Assembly (NCBI RefSeq): GCF_013391475.1
Contig: NZ_JACBAZ010000004.1
Coordinates: 434,001-498,000, forward strand
Length of the DNA: 64,000 nt
Origin: Oceaniferula marina
Lineage (GTDB): Bacteria; Verrucomicrobiota; Verrucomicrobiia; Verrucomicrobiales; Akkermansiaceae
Direction: 5' to 3'
The notes below the pieces were generated by a model. The model saw nothing but the letters and a program-made list of their open reading frames with translations, was not told the origin of the DNA and did not search any database. Numbering within the stretch: position 1 is the stretch's first letter; every line of letters starts with the position of its first letter. Positions 43,842 through 52,405 of this stretch are shown one piece after another. A program made the translations under genes and the position numbers.

Positions 43842-45059
43842 ATGGCCAAATCTAAAATTTACGTCGGACTTGAAGTAGGCACCTCAAAGACCTGCATGGT
43901 GGTCGGCGAAGTCAAGACAGACGGATCCGTCAAAATCCTCGGCGTCGGAGAAACACGCAGCGCCGGTGTGCGCAAAGGAGAAATCACCGATATGGCACAG
44001 GCCAAAACCGGCCTCAAGGACGCCTTACTCAAAGCCGAAGATATCTGCGATGTCGATATCAGCAGCGTCCTGCTCGCCGTCACCGGATCCCATATCAAAG
44101 GTGCCAATAACCGAGGAACCTTCCGACTCCGAGACGATGAAGAAGAAATCCACCTCGGCCACATAGAAGAAGCCACCGAACTCGGGCGCGACCTCGCCAT
44201 TCCAGGCGATCACGTCTACCTGCATAACTTTATCAGCCACTACCGACTCGATGGACAGGAACATAGCGTCAGCCCGATTGGACTGTTAGGACGAACCCTG
44301 GATGTCGATTTTCATATCGTTCACGGCATCCGTACCCGGATTCAAAACTGCATCAAGTGCGTTCGTGAAATCCCACTCGAAGTCGATGACGTCGTATTCG
44401 CCCCCATCGCCACAGCTCAGGTTGCCTTGGATCGGGAGGATAAAGACAGTGGAGCCCTCGTTATTGATATCGGAGGAGGCACGACCGACTACGTGCTCTA
44501 CCTAAATGGAGCCATTGCGGCATCCGGCTGCATCCCCGTGGGCGGAGACCACATCACCAACGACATCCACCTCGTGACCCACATCCCATTTTCGCGTGCC
44601 GAAGAGCTCAAGAAAAACGAAGGGGATGCCTCCGGCGATCCGGCCCGGGGAGTCGGGAACGTCAAGGTGCTCGATGACCAAGGATACGAAGAAGGAGAGA
44701 TCAAACGTTCTCTGCTCAATGACATCATCCACGGACGCCTCGAGGAAACCCTGCACCTGATCCTTGAACGACTTCCAAACAACGCTCTACGCAATATAGG
44801 AGCTGGTGTTTACATCACCGGAGGCACCAGCCGCATGCGAGGCTTCACCGACCTTGCTGAAAAAGTCTTCCCTGGATTACCTATCTATCAGGCTGAGCAA
44901 TCCAACATCAGCGGCGTACACGCCAACTTCCGCGACCCGCAATACACCACCGCCGTCGGACTCATTCGCTACGCCCAAATACTCGACGCCGAACGGGACG
45001 CCGCCACAGGGCGCGGAAAAATTGGCAAGTTCTTTAAATCCCTCTGGCCCTTTGGTTAA
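43842..45059 (+). CDS. ftsA: Cell division protein FtsA
   Basis: 405 residues from the ATG at 43842 (MAKSKIYVGLEVGTSKTCMV); the frame is open from 43752 but the added codons are proline/serine-rich and overlap ftsQ. Actin-fold motifs are complete: phosphate-1 VGLEVGTSKT, the 1C domain (TRSAGVRKGEITDMAQAKTG), phosphate-2 LVIDIGGGTTDYVLY, and GVYITGGTSRMRGFTDLA. The C-terminus GKIGKFFKSLWPFG is the membrane-binding amphipathic helix. FtsA tethers FtsZ to the membrane and recruits later divisome proteins. ftsZ is not in the window, although it usually follows ftsA in dcw clusters. Confidence 0.95.
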   Translation: MAKSKIYVGLEVGTSKTCMVVGEVKTDGSVKILGVGETRSAGVRKGEITDMAQAKTGLKDALLKAEDICDVDISSVLLAVTGSHIKGANNRGTFRLRDDEEEIHLGHIEEATELGRDLAIPGDHVYLHNFISHYRLDGQEHSVSPIGLLGRTLDVDFHIVHGIRTRIQNCIKCVREIPLEVDDVVFAPIATAQVALDREDKDSGALVIDIGGGTTDYVLYLNGAIAASGCIPVGGDHITNDIHLVTHIPFSRAEELKKNEGDASGDPARGVGNVKVLDDQGYEEGEIKRSLLNDIIHGRLEETLHLILERLPNNALRNIGAGVYITGGTSRMRGFTDLAEKVFPGLPIYQAEQSNISGVHANFRDPQYTTAVGLIRYAQILDAERDAATGRGKIGKFFKSLWPFG

Positions 45060-45077
45060 AGCACCGTGAGGCACTAA

Positions 45078-45282
45078 TACCATTCTCCCAGTTAAATTGG
45101 CAGAATGGTTTGAGTTTAAGATGATGAGTCAGTCAGCAAGCTGAATGGTAAGAGGACACTGAATCTTTTAGATTTTACCGTTGTTGCGCGTCGGTTGCAT
45201 AGCCCGCTATGCGCCTTCCTTGCGCCTAGTTAAAATCGAAAACCTTCAGTGCCATTCAGCCAATTTAACTGATCAAATGGTA
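45078..45282 (+). mobile_element. MITE-like element (205 bp, TACCA...TGGTA, TAA target duplication)
   Basis: The ends pair over about 24 bases: TACCATT at the left and its complement at the right, continuing into CAGTTAAATTGGC and GCCAATTTAACTG. It is flanked by TAA on both sides (45075-45077 and 45283-45285). The interior has a CATAGCCCGCTATG hairpin followed by a C/T-rich segment, similar in layout to the element at 4937-5137 although the sequence differs. It begins 18 bases past the ftsA stop codon. No open frame of note. Confidence 0.75.
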
Positions 45283-45367
45283 TAACGCGTGGATACACGA
45301 GAAAACCCTACCCCCAAGCACCCACTGGGATAAGGCAGGAAACACTTTCCAGCGTTCACGGATGATG

Positions 45368-45522
45368 AGGACAGGATTCCATCCTGTCGACAACCCGAGG
45401 TATGATCAGCCCAAGGAGAATGGCACCCGCTCAAACGAATTCACAGCGGTTGATTGAGGCCAGTCAGCCCAAAGCAAAAGCTCCGCGTTCCCAAGCATGC
45501 CGACAGGATGGAATCCTGTCCT
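45368..45522 (+). mobile_element. Repeat element R2 with perfect 22-bp terminal inverted repeats
   Basis: The left terminus (45368-45389) and right terminus (45501-45522) are exact reverse complements, and each is itself a near-palindrome around GACAGGAT / ATCCTGTC. The 111-bp centre has no coding capacity. It sits between the MITE and the argA-type gene. With the preceding MITE it fills most of the 519-bp gap 45060-45578. Confidence 0.7.
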
Positions 45523-45578
45523 ACCTTCGATAGATGACCGTTGAGCTTGTTCGCGCCAACAGCCTTCCACCTCACATC

Positions 45579-46625
45579 TCAAAGCAACTTCCCAAACACG
45601 CGAGAATCACGCCCACTCGCTAACAACTGCTGACTCCTCACTTGCGGGATCGCAGCAGCATCCCATTCCTCGTAACCCATCCTGTCCTGGAAGAAATGAG
45701 CTGCTCGGTTGGTCAGCGAAAAGACAGAAGCCAAACCAAGCTCCCGGGCCTGCTGCTCAGCATAGGTCACCAGTTCCGCACCGTATCCCAACCCCTCGTG
45801 CGCTTGCTTCACATACAGACAGGCAACTTCCGCCGTATCCGCTCCTGCATAACGCAACAAGGCCACACACCCAACAACATTGCCGTCGATATCCATGACC
45901 GAGTAATCCTCCAGATGCTGCTCAATATCAGCATAGGTTCTTGGAACCAATCGAGAGTTGCGGACCGACCGACCGATCATCCCTAACAATTCGACAATAT
46001 CCTCCTCACGGATCGGACGAATACCACGGTAGCTATCAGCGTACACCATGGTTCCCACACCTTCGTTTGAAAACAGCTCATTCAAGAGCACCGCGGGGAA
46101 CGAACCGTTCAACAAATGAACACGATCCACACCTAACTGACAGGCGGCTTCGGCTCTGGACAATAAAGGGTCCAATGACTCCCGTTTCCCTAAATCCGCC
46201 GCACGGATTGCTCCTTGTTCTGCCGCCCCGCTCCCCGCTTGCAACAGAATGAACTTGGACGCCCCCAATTCAACAGCCAACGCTGCCTGAGATGTGGACA
46301 ACGGCTCTTGACCGGAAAAGTCAACAAGCGCTGCTTGGCCCCGCCCGAGAACTAAGGCCAGATCATCACTCATGCTGGCGTCAGGCTTAAGGACAAACGG
46401 TTCTTGAGCATACTTCAGTTCCACTTCGGCTGCCCGGTCGAAAATTTCATCAATCCCGTGCAGGGAACTCCCCAGGACCAGTTTCACCCCGATATTTTGT
46501 AGTGCTAACAAGTCCAGCATCGTTTCCGCCAAATTGGCATGCGGAACATCGATCACAATCACAAAGGTCTTCCCCTTAAATTGAGGGACATATTGCAGCA
46601 GGCCTCTGACATCTATCTGGGACAT
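45579..46625 (-). CDS. argA: N-acetylglutamate synthase, ArgA type (kinase-like plus GNAT domains)
   Basis: 348 residues against about 440 for E. coli ArgA. The N-terminal part (GKTFVIVIDVPHANLAETML, GVKLVLGSS) is the amino-acid-kinase-like domain, shortened here. The GNAT domain begins near residue 200 (GIRPIREEDIVELLGMIGRS) and includes VMDIDGNVVGCVALL and LYVKQAHEGLGYGAELVTYA (acetyl-CoA loop), with FSLTNRAAHFFQDRMGYEE near the end. It acetylates glutamate in the first step of arginine synthesis. The short kinase domain may have lost the arginine-inhibition site. Last of three leftward genes; the 46647 gene ends 21 bases upstream. Confidence 0.85.
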   Translation of the reverse strand: MSQIDVRGLLQYVPQFKGKTFVIVIDVPHANLAETMLDLLALQNIGVKLVLGSSLHGIDEIFDRAAEVELKYAQEPFVLKPDASMSDDLALVLGRGQAALVDFSGQEPLSTSQAALAVELGASKFILLQAGSGAAEQGAIRAADLGKRESLDPLLSRAEAACQLGVDRVHLLNGSFPAVLLNELFSNEGVGTMVYADSYRGIRPIREEDIVELLGMIGRSVRNSRLVPRTYADIEQHLEDYSVMDIDGNVVGCVALLRYAGADTAEVACLYVKQAHEGLGYGAELVTYAEQQARELGLASVFSLTNRAAHFFQDRMGYEEWDAAAIPQVRSQQLLASGRDSRVFGKLL

Positions 46626-46646
46626 ATCAATCGTATCGGTGGTTGC

Positions 46647-48047
46647 TTATTCAGATTCGGGCACCTCCATCCCTCTGGAAACGGCCGCCTGATGCGCCTG
46701 CTCGGGAACCAACTGCCGCCAAGCGTCATCCCTCCGGGAAATCATCCCCTGAACATCCCGACCGGTAAATTTCAGTAATGTGGAATCACCGCAGGGAATG
46801 GCATGAATTCTGTCGTTGTCACAAAAATAGCGGTACAAGTGCTCCAGATGACTCGCCACCTTGAAATTTTCCGCCGTCACCAATTCATTCGATTTGCGGT
46901 TCTCCCACGGATAGACATAAAGCGACAATTCATTTTTGAACAAACGCCCGAACGACTCCAAAATGCCTCCAGCCAGATTCTCCGACCATTTCTCTTTAAA
47001 CAACTCATTGAGAAGCCCAATACTCAATACGATCCCGATCGGACGTGTCGTATACAAACTCAGATAGCTCGCAATCCGGTGAAACTCGGGACAACGTGAC
47101 ACCAGCACCGTCTTACCCAGTGCCTGTAGCGCATCCGCCCGCTCCAAAAAGGCCAAATGATCCACCTCCCCGCCGCGCAGCAGGTTATTCATCGAAATTT
47201 CGCATAGTTCAATCGCCTGCTCGCCCGGTTCCAACTGCTGAAACACCTCACGGGTCTGACGCAACATATCCAAATGCAAGTTCATCACCGGATCAAAACT
47301 TCCCCGCAACAGAATGATCGGCTTTTTATAAAGAACTTCCGCCGGCTGCACAACTTCACCGTTCGGTAAAAACATAGCAGCATCCGTCAAGCCGCTTTTC
47401 ACCAACTGCAAATGGCACAGCCGGTTATCCACCATCTCAAACCCCTTGCCGCTGAACTTCAGCATATCGACCTCAACCTGGTCATTGGTCAGGCCGTCCA
47501 TCAAGGATTCCACAAATACAGGTAAATCATCGCGATGATAAAAAGCGGCAAAAATAAGGTTCACCCCGATGATTCCCAGAGCTTCCATCTGATCCACATT
47601 TTCCTGATCCAACAAGCGGACATGGATTAATATTTCGCAAGGTTCTTCCCTGGGCCTGAGCTGCAATCGAATCCCTAACCACCCATGGCACTCGGCTGTA
47701 TCCTGATACCCCCTGGCCCGAACCGTATTACAAAAACTAAAGAAGGTGGTATCGTCACCACGACCTCCCGCCAGGCGCTGTTCCAACAAGTCATACTCGT
47801 AAGCAAGCATGGCACTCAAGCGCTGCCGTGACACGTAGCGTTGTGACTTCCCGTAAATGGCGTCACTCACCGTCATGTCGTAGGCCGAAATCGCCTTGGC
47901 CACCGTCCCGGCGGTAGCAGACACACGGAAAAACCAATTTGCCACCTCCTGGCCGGCTCCAATTTCAGCAAAGGTTCCGTAAGTGGAGCGGTCGAGGTTG
48001 AACTGAAGTGCTTTGTCGTAAGTCGACAACTTGGTTTGTTTACTCAT
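46647..48047 (-). CDS. Conserved protein of unknown function
   Basis: 466 residues. The N-terminus LSTYDKALQFNLDRSTYGTF and AEIGAGQEVANWFFR, then AKAISAYDMTVSDAIYG, is strongly conserved in a family I associate with Bacteroidetes and Verrucomicrobia; some members carry a nicotinate-nucleotide adenylyltransferase label, for which I see no motif here. Further conserved blocks are IIGVNLIFAAFYHRDDLP, DGLTNDQVEVDMLKFSG and KPIILLRGSFDPVMNLHLDM. The last resembles nucleotidyltransferase GxFDPxHxxH but the histidines do not match. No signal peptide or membrane helix. Its ATG overlaps the stop of the zinc-ribbon gene by 8 bases, so the two are translationally coupled. Confidence 0.7.
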   Translation of the reverse strand: MSKQTKLSTYDKALQFNLDRSTYGTFAEIGAGQEVANWFFRVSATAGTVAKAISAYDMTVSDAIYGKSQRYVSRQRLSAMLAYEYDLLEQRLAGGRGDDTTFFSFCNTVRARGYQDTAECHGWLGIRLQLRPREEPCEILIHVRLLDQENVDQMEALGIIGVNLIFAAFYHRDDLPVFVESLMDGLTNDQVEVDMLKFSGKGFEMVDNRLCHLQLVKSGLTDAAMFLPNGEVVQPAEVLYKKPIILLRGSFDPVMNLHLDMLRQTREVFQQLEPGEQAIELCEISMNNLLRGGEVDHLAFLERADALQALGKTVLVSRCPEFHRIASYLSLYTTRPIGIVLSIGLLNELFKEKWSENLAGGILESFGRLFKNELSLYVYPWENRKSNELVTAENFKVASHLEHLYRYFCDNDRIHAIPCGDSTLLKFTGRDVQGMISRRDDAWRQLVPEQAHQAAVSRGMEVPESE

Positions 48048-49362
48048 GGGGGTTTGTCTCTTCGCTTGGAATGGTCAGCTCCTTAGGTGGACGAACCCAC
48101 CCATTTTGTATGTAATCCACAATTTCCACCTGATTATCAGCGACGCTGCCTTCGGGGAACTTCACCTTGAGGGTGGCCGGAAGCGCCCGACCACTCTTCA
48201 GGTCCCCGAGTAAACTCGTAAGCGTCGATGTCTGCCGATCAATGTAGCCATACAATGCCCGGTCTGCGTCCGGGTATTCCATCCGAACAACCAACCATTT
48301 TTGGTCATCGCGAAACATCCGGTTGTAATAACTATCAGGGTAACAAGTGACCCGTAACTCAATCGGGCTGACCGGTTTTTGCTTGAAGACGTCCGGCCAG
48401 CGGACTTCCGTCCAGGCTACCCAACTTTCCCAGTCGACCAAATAGCCATCCGGGGTCCGCTCTACCGCGATGTGCCGGATCGAATAATCGCCAAGTCGAA
48501 CGGACATTGAGGCCATCACCCCCTTGACGGTAACGCCACCACCATAACCAACATCCTTCACTCCCGGACTTTGCCAAGCATGCTGGGCATACCATGCGCG
48601 CATTCTTGGTACGGTCACACCGGGAGTTCTTACCAGTTTTTCCAGTTCGGCAGATGACTCAGCGGTCAGAAAATCCCGTACGACCTTCTCGGCAGCCTCC
48701 ATCACATCCATCCCGGTATTGACGGACTCTTCGATTTCTCTTTGAGCCTTCAACTCATCCGGGGTCATGGTCACATTGATCTCATTATCCGGAGTCTCCA
48801 TGTTCCCCTGATCCACTTGCGTAATGCCCCCCCCACTCTTTTCCTTTCTGACAGACAGATTAGCCATCACCAACCAAGCTCCGATTGCGACAACCCCCAG
48901 ACCAAGCACCGAGCCCCCGACCACCCAGAGCAGCGAACTCGCTCCTGCTGAAGAAGAGGATGAACGCGCCTGATCCCAGGAGGGCTCCCGCTCTGATGTT
49001 GCCTTTTTCCTCCGGACTTTCCGGTGTGCCGAAGAGCTGTGCCGTCTCTTCTCCGGTTTTACCGCCGGAGCCGCATCCACATCCGCAAAGGATCGGGCGG
49101 CAATCGGCAAATTCTCCTTTTTGTTTCTCGGCTCCGCCGCCACTGGCGCTGCCATTTCCGGCGATATCGGATCCGCAGGCTGACTCAGCTCACCCCCACG
49201 GGGCAAATTCAGCAAATGACGGCAAGCCGGGCAAATCACTCCCTTCCCGGCATGCCCCTTCGGGACCCGGAATACAAAACGACAGACCGGACAAGCATAC
49301 CCAGCCCATGTCCGTTTTTGTTGAGTAGAATGCGTCACGAAATGACGATGTTCCAGCGGCAC
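48040..49362 (-). CDS. Zinc-ribbon membrane protein of unknown function (paralogue of 9915-10916)
   Basis: 440 residues. Two cysteine knuckles (CPVCRFVFRVPKGHAGKGV, then CPACRHLL, residues about 24-50) form a complete zinc ribbon. A low-complexity Ala/Pro/Lys/Ser linker with HSSSAHRKVRRKKATSERE follows, then a transmembrane helix near 143-167 (LLWVVGGSVLGLGVVAIGAW). The C-terminal domain (YLVDWESWVAWTEVRW) matches that of the 333-residue protein at 9915. It overlaps the 46647 gene by 8 bases and leads a three-gene operon that ends in argA. Role unknown; a cytoplasmic zinc ribbon coupled to a periplasmic domain suggests signalling or assembly. Confidence 0.65.
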   Translation of the reverse strand: MPLEHRHFVTHSTQQKRTWAGYACPVCRFVFRVPKGHAGKGVICPACRHLLNLPRGGELSQPADPISPEMAAPVAAEPRNKKENLPIAARSFADVDAAPAVKPEKRRHSSSAHRKVRRKKATSEREPSWDQARSSSSSAGASSLLWVVGGSVLGLGVVAIGAWLVMANLSVRKEKSGGGITQVDQGNMETPDNEINVTMTPDELKAQREIEESVNTGMDVMEAAEKVVRDFLTAESSAELEKLVRTPGVTVPRMRAWYAQHAWQSPGVKDVGYGGGVTVKGVMASMSVRLGDYSIRHIAVERTPDGYLVDWESWVAWTEVRWPDVFKQKPVSPIELRVTCYPDSYYNRMFRDDQKWLVVRMEYPDADRALYGYIDRQTSTLTSLLGDLKSGRALPATLKVKFPEGSVADNQVEIVDYIQNGWVRPPKELTIPSEETNPHE

Positions 49363-49473
49363 AAAAAGTGCAAGTCAGCAGTTCGCGAATTCGTCATTCA
49401 CCATTGACCTGCACACCTTCCTTTCGCATGCTGAGCCCGAACACTCATCACACCCACCTTTCATCCACACACA

Positions 49474-50550
49474 ATGAACACCAACCATTTTGCCCTCATT
49501 CTCGCCGGTGGCAGCGGCACCCGCTTCTGGCCCCTCTCCCGTAACGCCCGTCCAAAACAGCTCCTCAATCTGTTCGATGACACCACGCTGCTCAACCAAA
49601 CCATCGCACGCCTCGAAGGATTGATCCCTCGCGAAAACATCCTGATCCTGACCAACACCCTGCAAGAACAAGCCGTCAGAGAAGTCGCATCCGAACTCCC
49701 ACCCGAGAACATCTTTGCCGAACCCGCCAAACGGGACACCGCGCCCGCAGTCGCCCTCGGCACCGCCCTGATCGCCGCCAGAAACCCTGGGGCCACCATG
49801 ATGGTCCTGCCATCCGACCAATTAATCACCGACGTCGAGGCCTATCAATCGGTCATGGCTGACGCCCTCAGCACCGCCGAAAACAACACAGCCCTCGTCA
49901 CCATCGGCATCAAGCCCACCTGGCCGTGCCCGTCATTCGGCTACATCGAACGGGGAGAACCCGCACAACTCGATGGCCCACCTCTCACACACACCCCAAA
50001 CGAAGTCAGCCGCTTCCGCGAAAAACCCAACCCGGAACTTGCCGAAACCTTCCTCCGTCAGGGGAATTTCGCTTGGAATGCCGGTATGTTCATCTGGTCC
50101 GTGCCCACGGTGACCAACGAACTTGCCCAACACACACCGGAGCTCGCCGACTTCATTCAAGAAATCAGCCAGTCAACCGACCTCGCGGAAACCGTCAAAC
50201 AACGCTTCCCCAAACTTACACCCATCTCCATCGACTACGCCCTGATGGAAAAAGCCACCCGTGTCCTCAACATCGAAGCGTCCTTCGACTGGGATGATGT
50301 CGGGTCCTGGATCTCCATCGCAAAGTACCTCGGAACCCAGGGGGACAACAACCAAACCAACTGTGAACTTGCTGAAATCGACAGCGAAAACAACATCGTT
50401 TTCAACGCCCGCAAAGACTCCAAAGTGGCGCTATTGGGAGTCGATGACCTGATTGTCGTCCAAACTGACGACGCCCTGCTTATCGCCAACCGCCATCAAG
50501 CGGATGCCATCAAAAACCTGACACCTCAGTTGCCCGAAGAACTCCACTAA
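49474..50550 (+). CDS. manC: Mannose-1-phosphate guanylyltransferase
   Basis: 358 residues, the monofunctional form without a C-terminal mannose-6-phosphate isomerase domain. The pyrophosphorylase signature LILAGGSGTRFWPLSRNARP at residue 6 and the KQLLNLFDDTTLL loop define nucleotide-sugar binding; FRDKP is represented by SRFREKPNPELA and FAWNAGMFIWSV, and SIDYALMEK and FDWDDVGSWISIAKYL follow. It makes GDP-mannose from mannose 1-phosphate and GTP, for glycan or lipopolysaccharide-type polymers. It starts 111 bases after the divergent zinc-ribbon gene and precedes ruvX by 23 bases. Confidence 0.93.
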   Translation: MNTNHFALILAGGSGTRFWPLSRNARPKQLLNLFDDTTLLNQTIARLEGLIPRENILILTNTLQEQAVREVASELPPENIFAEPAKRDTAPAVALGTALIAARNPGATMMVLPSDQLITDVEAYQSVMADALSTAENNTALVTIGIKPTWPCPSFGYIERGEPAQLDGPPLTHTPNEVSRFREKPNPELAETFLRQGNFAWNAGMFIWSVPTVTNELAQHTPELADFIQEISQSTDLAETVKQRFPKLTPISIDYALMEKATRVLNIEASFDWDDVGSWISIAKYLGTQGDNNQTNCELAEIDSENNIVFNARKDSKVALLGVDDLIVVQTDDALLIANRHQADAIKNLTPQLPEELH

Positions 50551-50573
50551 CCATTCTTACTTCGTTATTTCCC

Positions 50574-50999
50574 ATGGAGCACCCCATTTTAGGTATTGAT
50601 CACGGAGACGCCCGCATCGGCATCGCCGCCACCGACCCGGCAGGCATCCTCGCGCACCCCGTGGAAACCATCCAAATGGACTCTCCGGACCCCATCGGCC
50701 GAATTGTTGAAATTGTCGCCGAACGGCAAATCCAACAACTCGTTCTTGGCCTGCCGATCAAACTCGACGGCCATGAAGGCCCGGCGGCAATCAAAGTTCG
50801 CAAATTTGGCAAGCAAATCCGCGAACGGCTTCCGGACCTGCCGCTGCATTACATGGATGAGACCTTCACCACCGTGACCGCTTACGACAAACTGCACGAA
50901 GCTGGCTTCAGTAAAAAACGCAAAGCCAAACAGCAGCGGGCCATCATCGACCAAGCTGCCGCCGTTGAAATACTCAACAACTGGATGGAACAAGCATAA
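50574..50999 (+). CDS. ruvX: Putative pre-16S rRNA nuclease / Holliday-junction-resolvase-like YqgF
   Basis: 141 residues. The RNase H-like fold starts with ILGIDHGDARIGIAATDPAG (first catalytic Asp), continues with VLGLPIKLDGHEGPAAIKVR and HYMDETFTTVTAYDKLHEAG, and ends with the C-terminal acidic site IIDQAAAVEILNNWM. In E. coli the essential YqgF removes the 5' leader of pre-16S rRNA. It is close behind manC and probably co-transcribed. Confidence 0.92.
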   Translation: MEHPILGIDHGDARIGIAATDPAGILAHPVETIQMDSPDPIGRIVEIVAERQIQQLVLGLPIKLDGHEGPAAIKVRKFGKQIRERLPDLPLHYMDETFTTVTAYDKLHEAGFSKKRKAKQQRAIIDQAAAVEILNNWMEQA

Positions 51000-51030
51000 G
51001 CGGACAAGCCCATCCCCCCCTTGCCTCATT

Positions 51031-51052
51031 TGATTTCAGCCCACTGAAATCA
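51031..51052. promoter_or_regulatory. Palindrome upstream of the maltose operon (candidate operator)
   Basis: Perfect 9-bp arms TGATTTCAG / CTGAAATCA around CCCA, 93 bases before the malE ATG. No T-run follows on the plus strand, so it is not a terminator for ruvX. A second partial copy (TTTCAGATCTGATT) lies near 51064. It does not match the enteric MalT box or the usual LacI-type centre, so the regulator is unknown. Confidence 0.45.
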
Positions 51053-51145
51053 AAAAACATAGTATTTCAGATCTGATTAGACAGCCTCCCCCGATCATGC
51101 TAGATTGGCTACCATCGTATTTGCGACGGTTCCACTCTGCATGCC

Positions 51146-52369
51146 ATGTTCTCAAACTCCAAATCTCCATCTCTAACATCATCCCCCTGCACCAAGCCCA
51201 TCTGCACATTGGCATGCTTGGCGCTAATCGCCACCACTGGCTACAGTTTTGCAGGCAAAGAAGGTGAACTGCTCGTCTGGATTGGCGGAGACAAAGGATA
51301 CCGCGGCCTGGCGGAAATTGGCAAACGCTTCGAACGTGAACTCGGTCGCCCGGTGAAAGTCGAAGCACCCGAAGGCGTCACCGACAAATTCCAACAGGCG
51401 GCCCAGTCAGGCAAAGGTCCCGACATCATTTTCTGGGCTCATGACCGGGCAGGCGAATGGGCCAGCGCCGGCCTACTCAGTCCGGTCCGTCCCAAGGAGA
51501 CATTCAAAGCCAAGTTTGAAGCCAAAGGCTGGGATGGATTCAAACACGGAGGCAAAATCTGGGGATACCCGGTCGCACTCGAAGCGGTCGGCTTGATCTA
51601 TAACAAAGATCTCGTAAAGTCCCCCCCGGCTCAACTTTCGGAAATAAAAGCGCTCAACGCCCGACTGCAACGCGAGCACCAGGCGTCTGCCATTCTATGG
51701 GACTACCAAAACACCTTTTTCAGTTGGGGTATCATGGCCAGCGACGGCGGCTATGTCTTCGGCAACTCAAAAAACGGTGAGTATGACGTGGCCGATATTG
51801 GTATCGCCAACCGCGGATCGATCGACGGCTTGAATGCCATCGTCCAACTCATCGATGACGGCGTGATGCCCAAGGGCGCATCCTACTCTGTGATGGAAGC
51901 CAGAATGAACTCCAGTGAGGTCGCGATGATGATCAGCGGTCCCTGGGCCTGGGCCAACCTACGCAAAAGCGGTATCAACTTCGGGGTCGCGCCTGTGCCA
52001 GGCATCAACGGTAAACCCGGCAGACCCTTTGTCGGAGTGCTCGGAGCGATGATCAACCGCTCATCCCCCAACAAGGAACTAGCCCGGGAATTTATCGAAC
52101 ACTACGTACTCACCGACGAAGGGCTGAAAACCATCGACCGCGATGTGCCCTTGGGTGTTCCGGCCAGAACCACAACCTACCAGGACCTTGCAGCCGAAAA
52201 TCCACTCATTGCCGCTACCATGCAAAACGTGACCAATGGCGTGCTCATGCCCAATGTTCCCGAGATGGGTAAATTCTGGTCGGCATCAACCACAGCCTTG
52301 CAAATTGCCACCAATGGCCAGGCGACACCCGACAAGGCGCTCAAGGACGCAGCGGAAAACATGAAATAA
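51146..52369 (+). CDS. malE: Maltose/maltodextrin-binding periplasmic protein
   Basis: 407 residues with a signal peptide ([19 protein letters not shown]). The mature part follows enteric MalE closely: [97 protein letters not shown], and [19 protein letters not shown]. Aromatic sugar-binding residues of E. coli MalE have equivalents (W in FWAHDR and GPWAW). It captures maltodextrins for MalFGK2. First gene of malE-malF-malG-malK, with a short upstream region carrying a palindrome. Confidence 0.95.
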   Translation: MFSNSKSPSLTSSPCTKPICTLACLALIATTGYSFAGKEGELLVWIGGDKGYRGLAEIGKRFERELGRPVKVEAPEGVTDKFQQAAQSGKGPDIIFWAHDRAGEWASAGLLSPVRPKETFKAKFEAKGWDGFKHGGKIWGYPVALEAVGLIYNKDLVKSPPAQLSEIKALNARLQREHQASAILWDYQNTFFSWGIMASDGGYVFGNSKNGEYDVADIGIANRGSIDGLNAIVQLIDDGVMPKGASYSVMEARMNSSEVAMMISGPWAWANLRKSGINFGVAPVPGINGKPGRPFVGVLGAMINRSSPNKELAREFIEHYVLTDEGLKTIDRDVPLGVPARTTTYQDLAAENPLIAATMQNVTNGVLMPNVPEMGKFWSASTTALQIATNGQATPDKALKDAAENMK

Positions 52370-52405
52370 CACCCCGGCCCCAACAACCCGAACCATCTCT
52401 CATCC

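Noticed and set aside
45060-45578. An insertion sequence after ftsA
   Set aside because: Both elements there are under 210 bp and lack any transposase frame.
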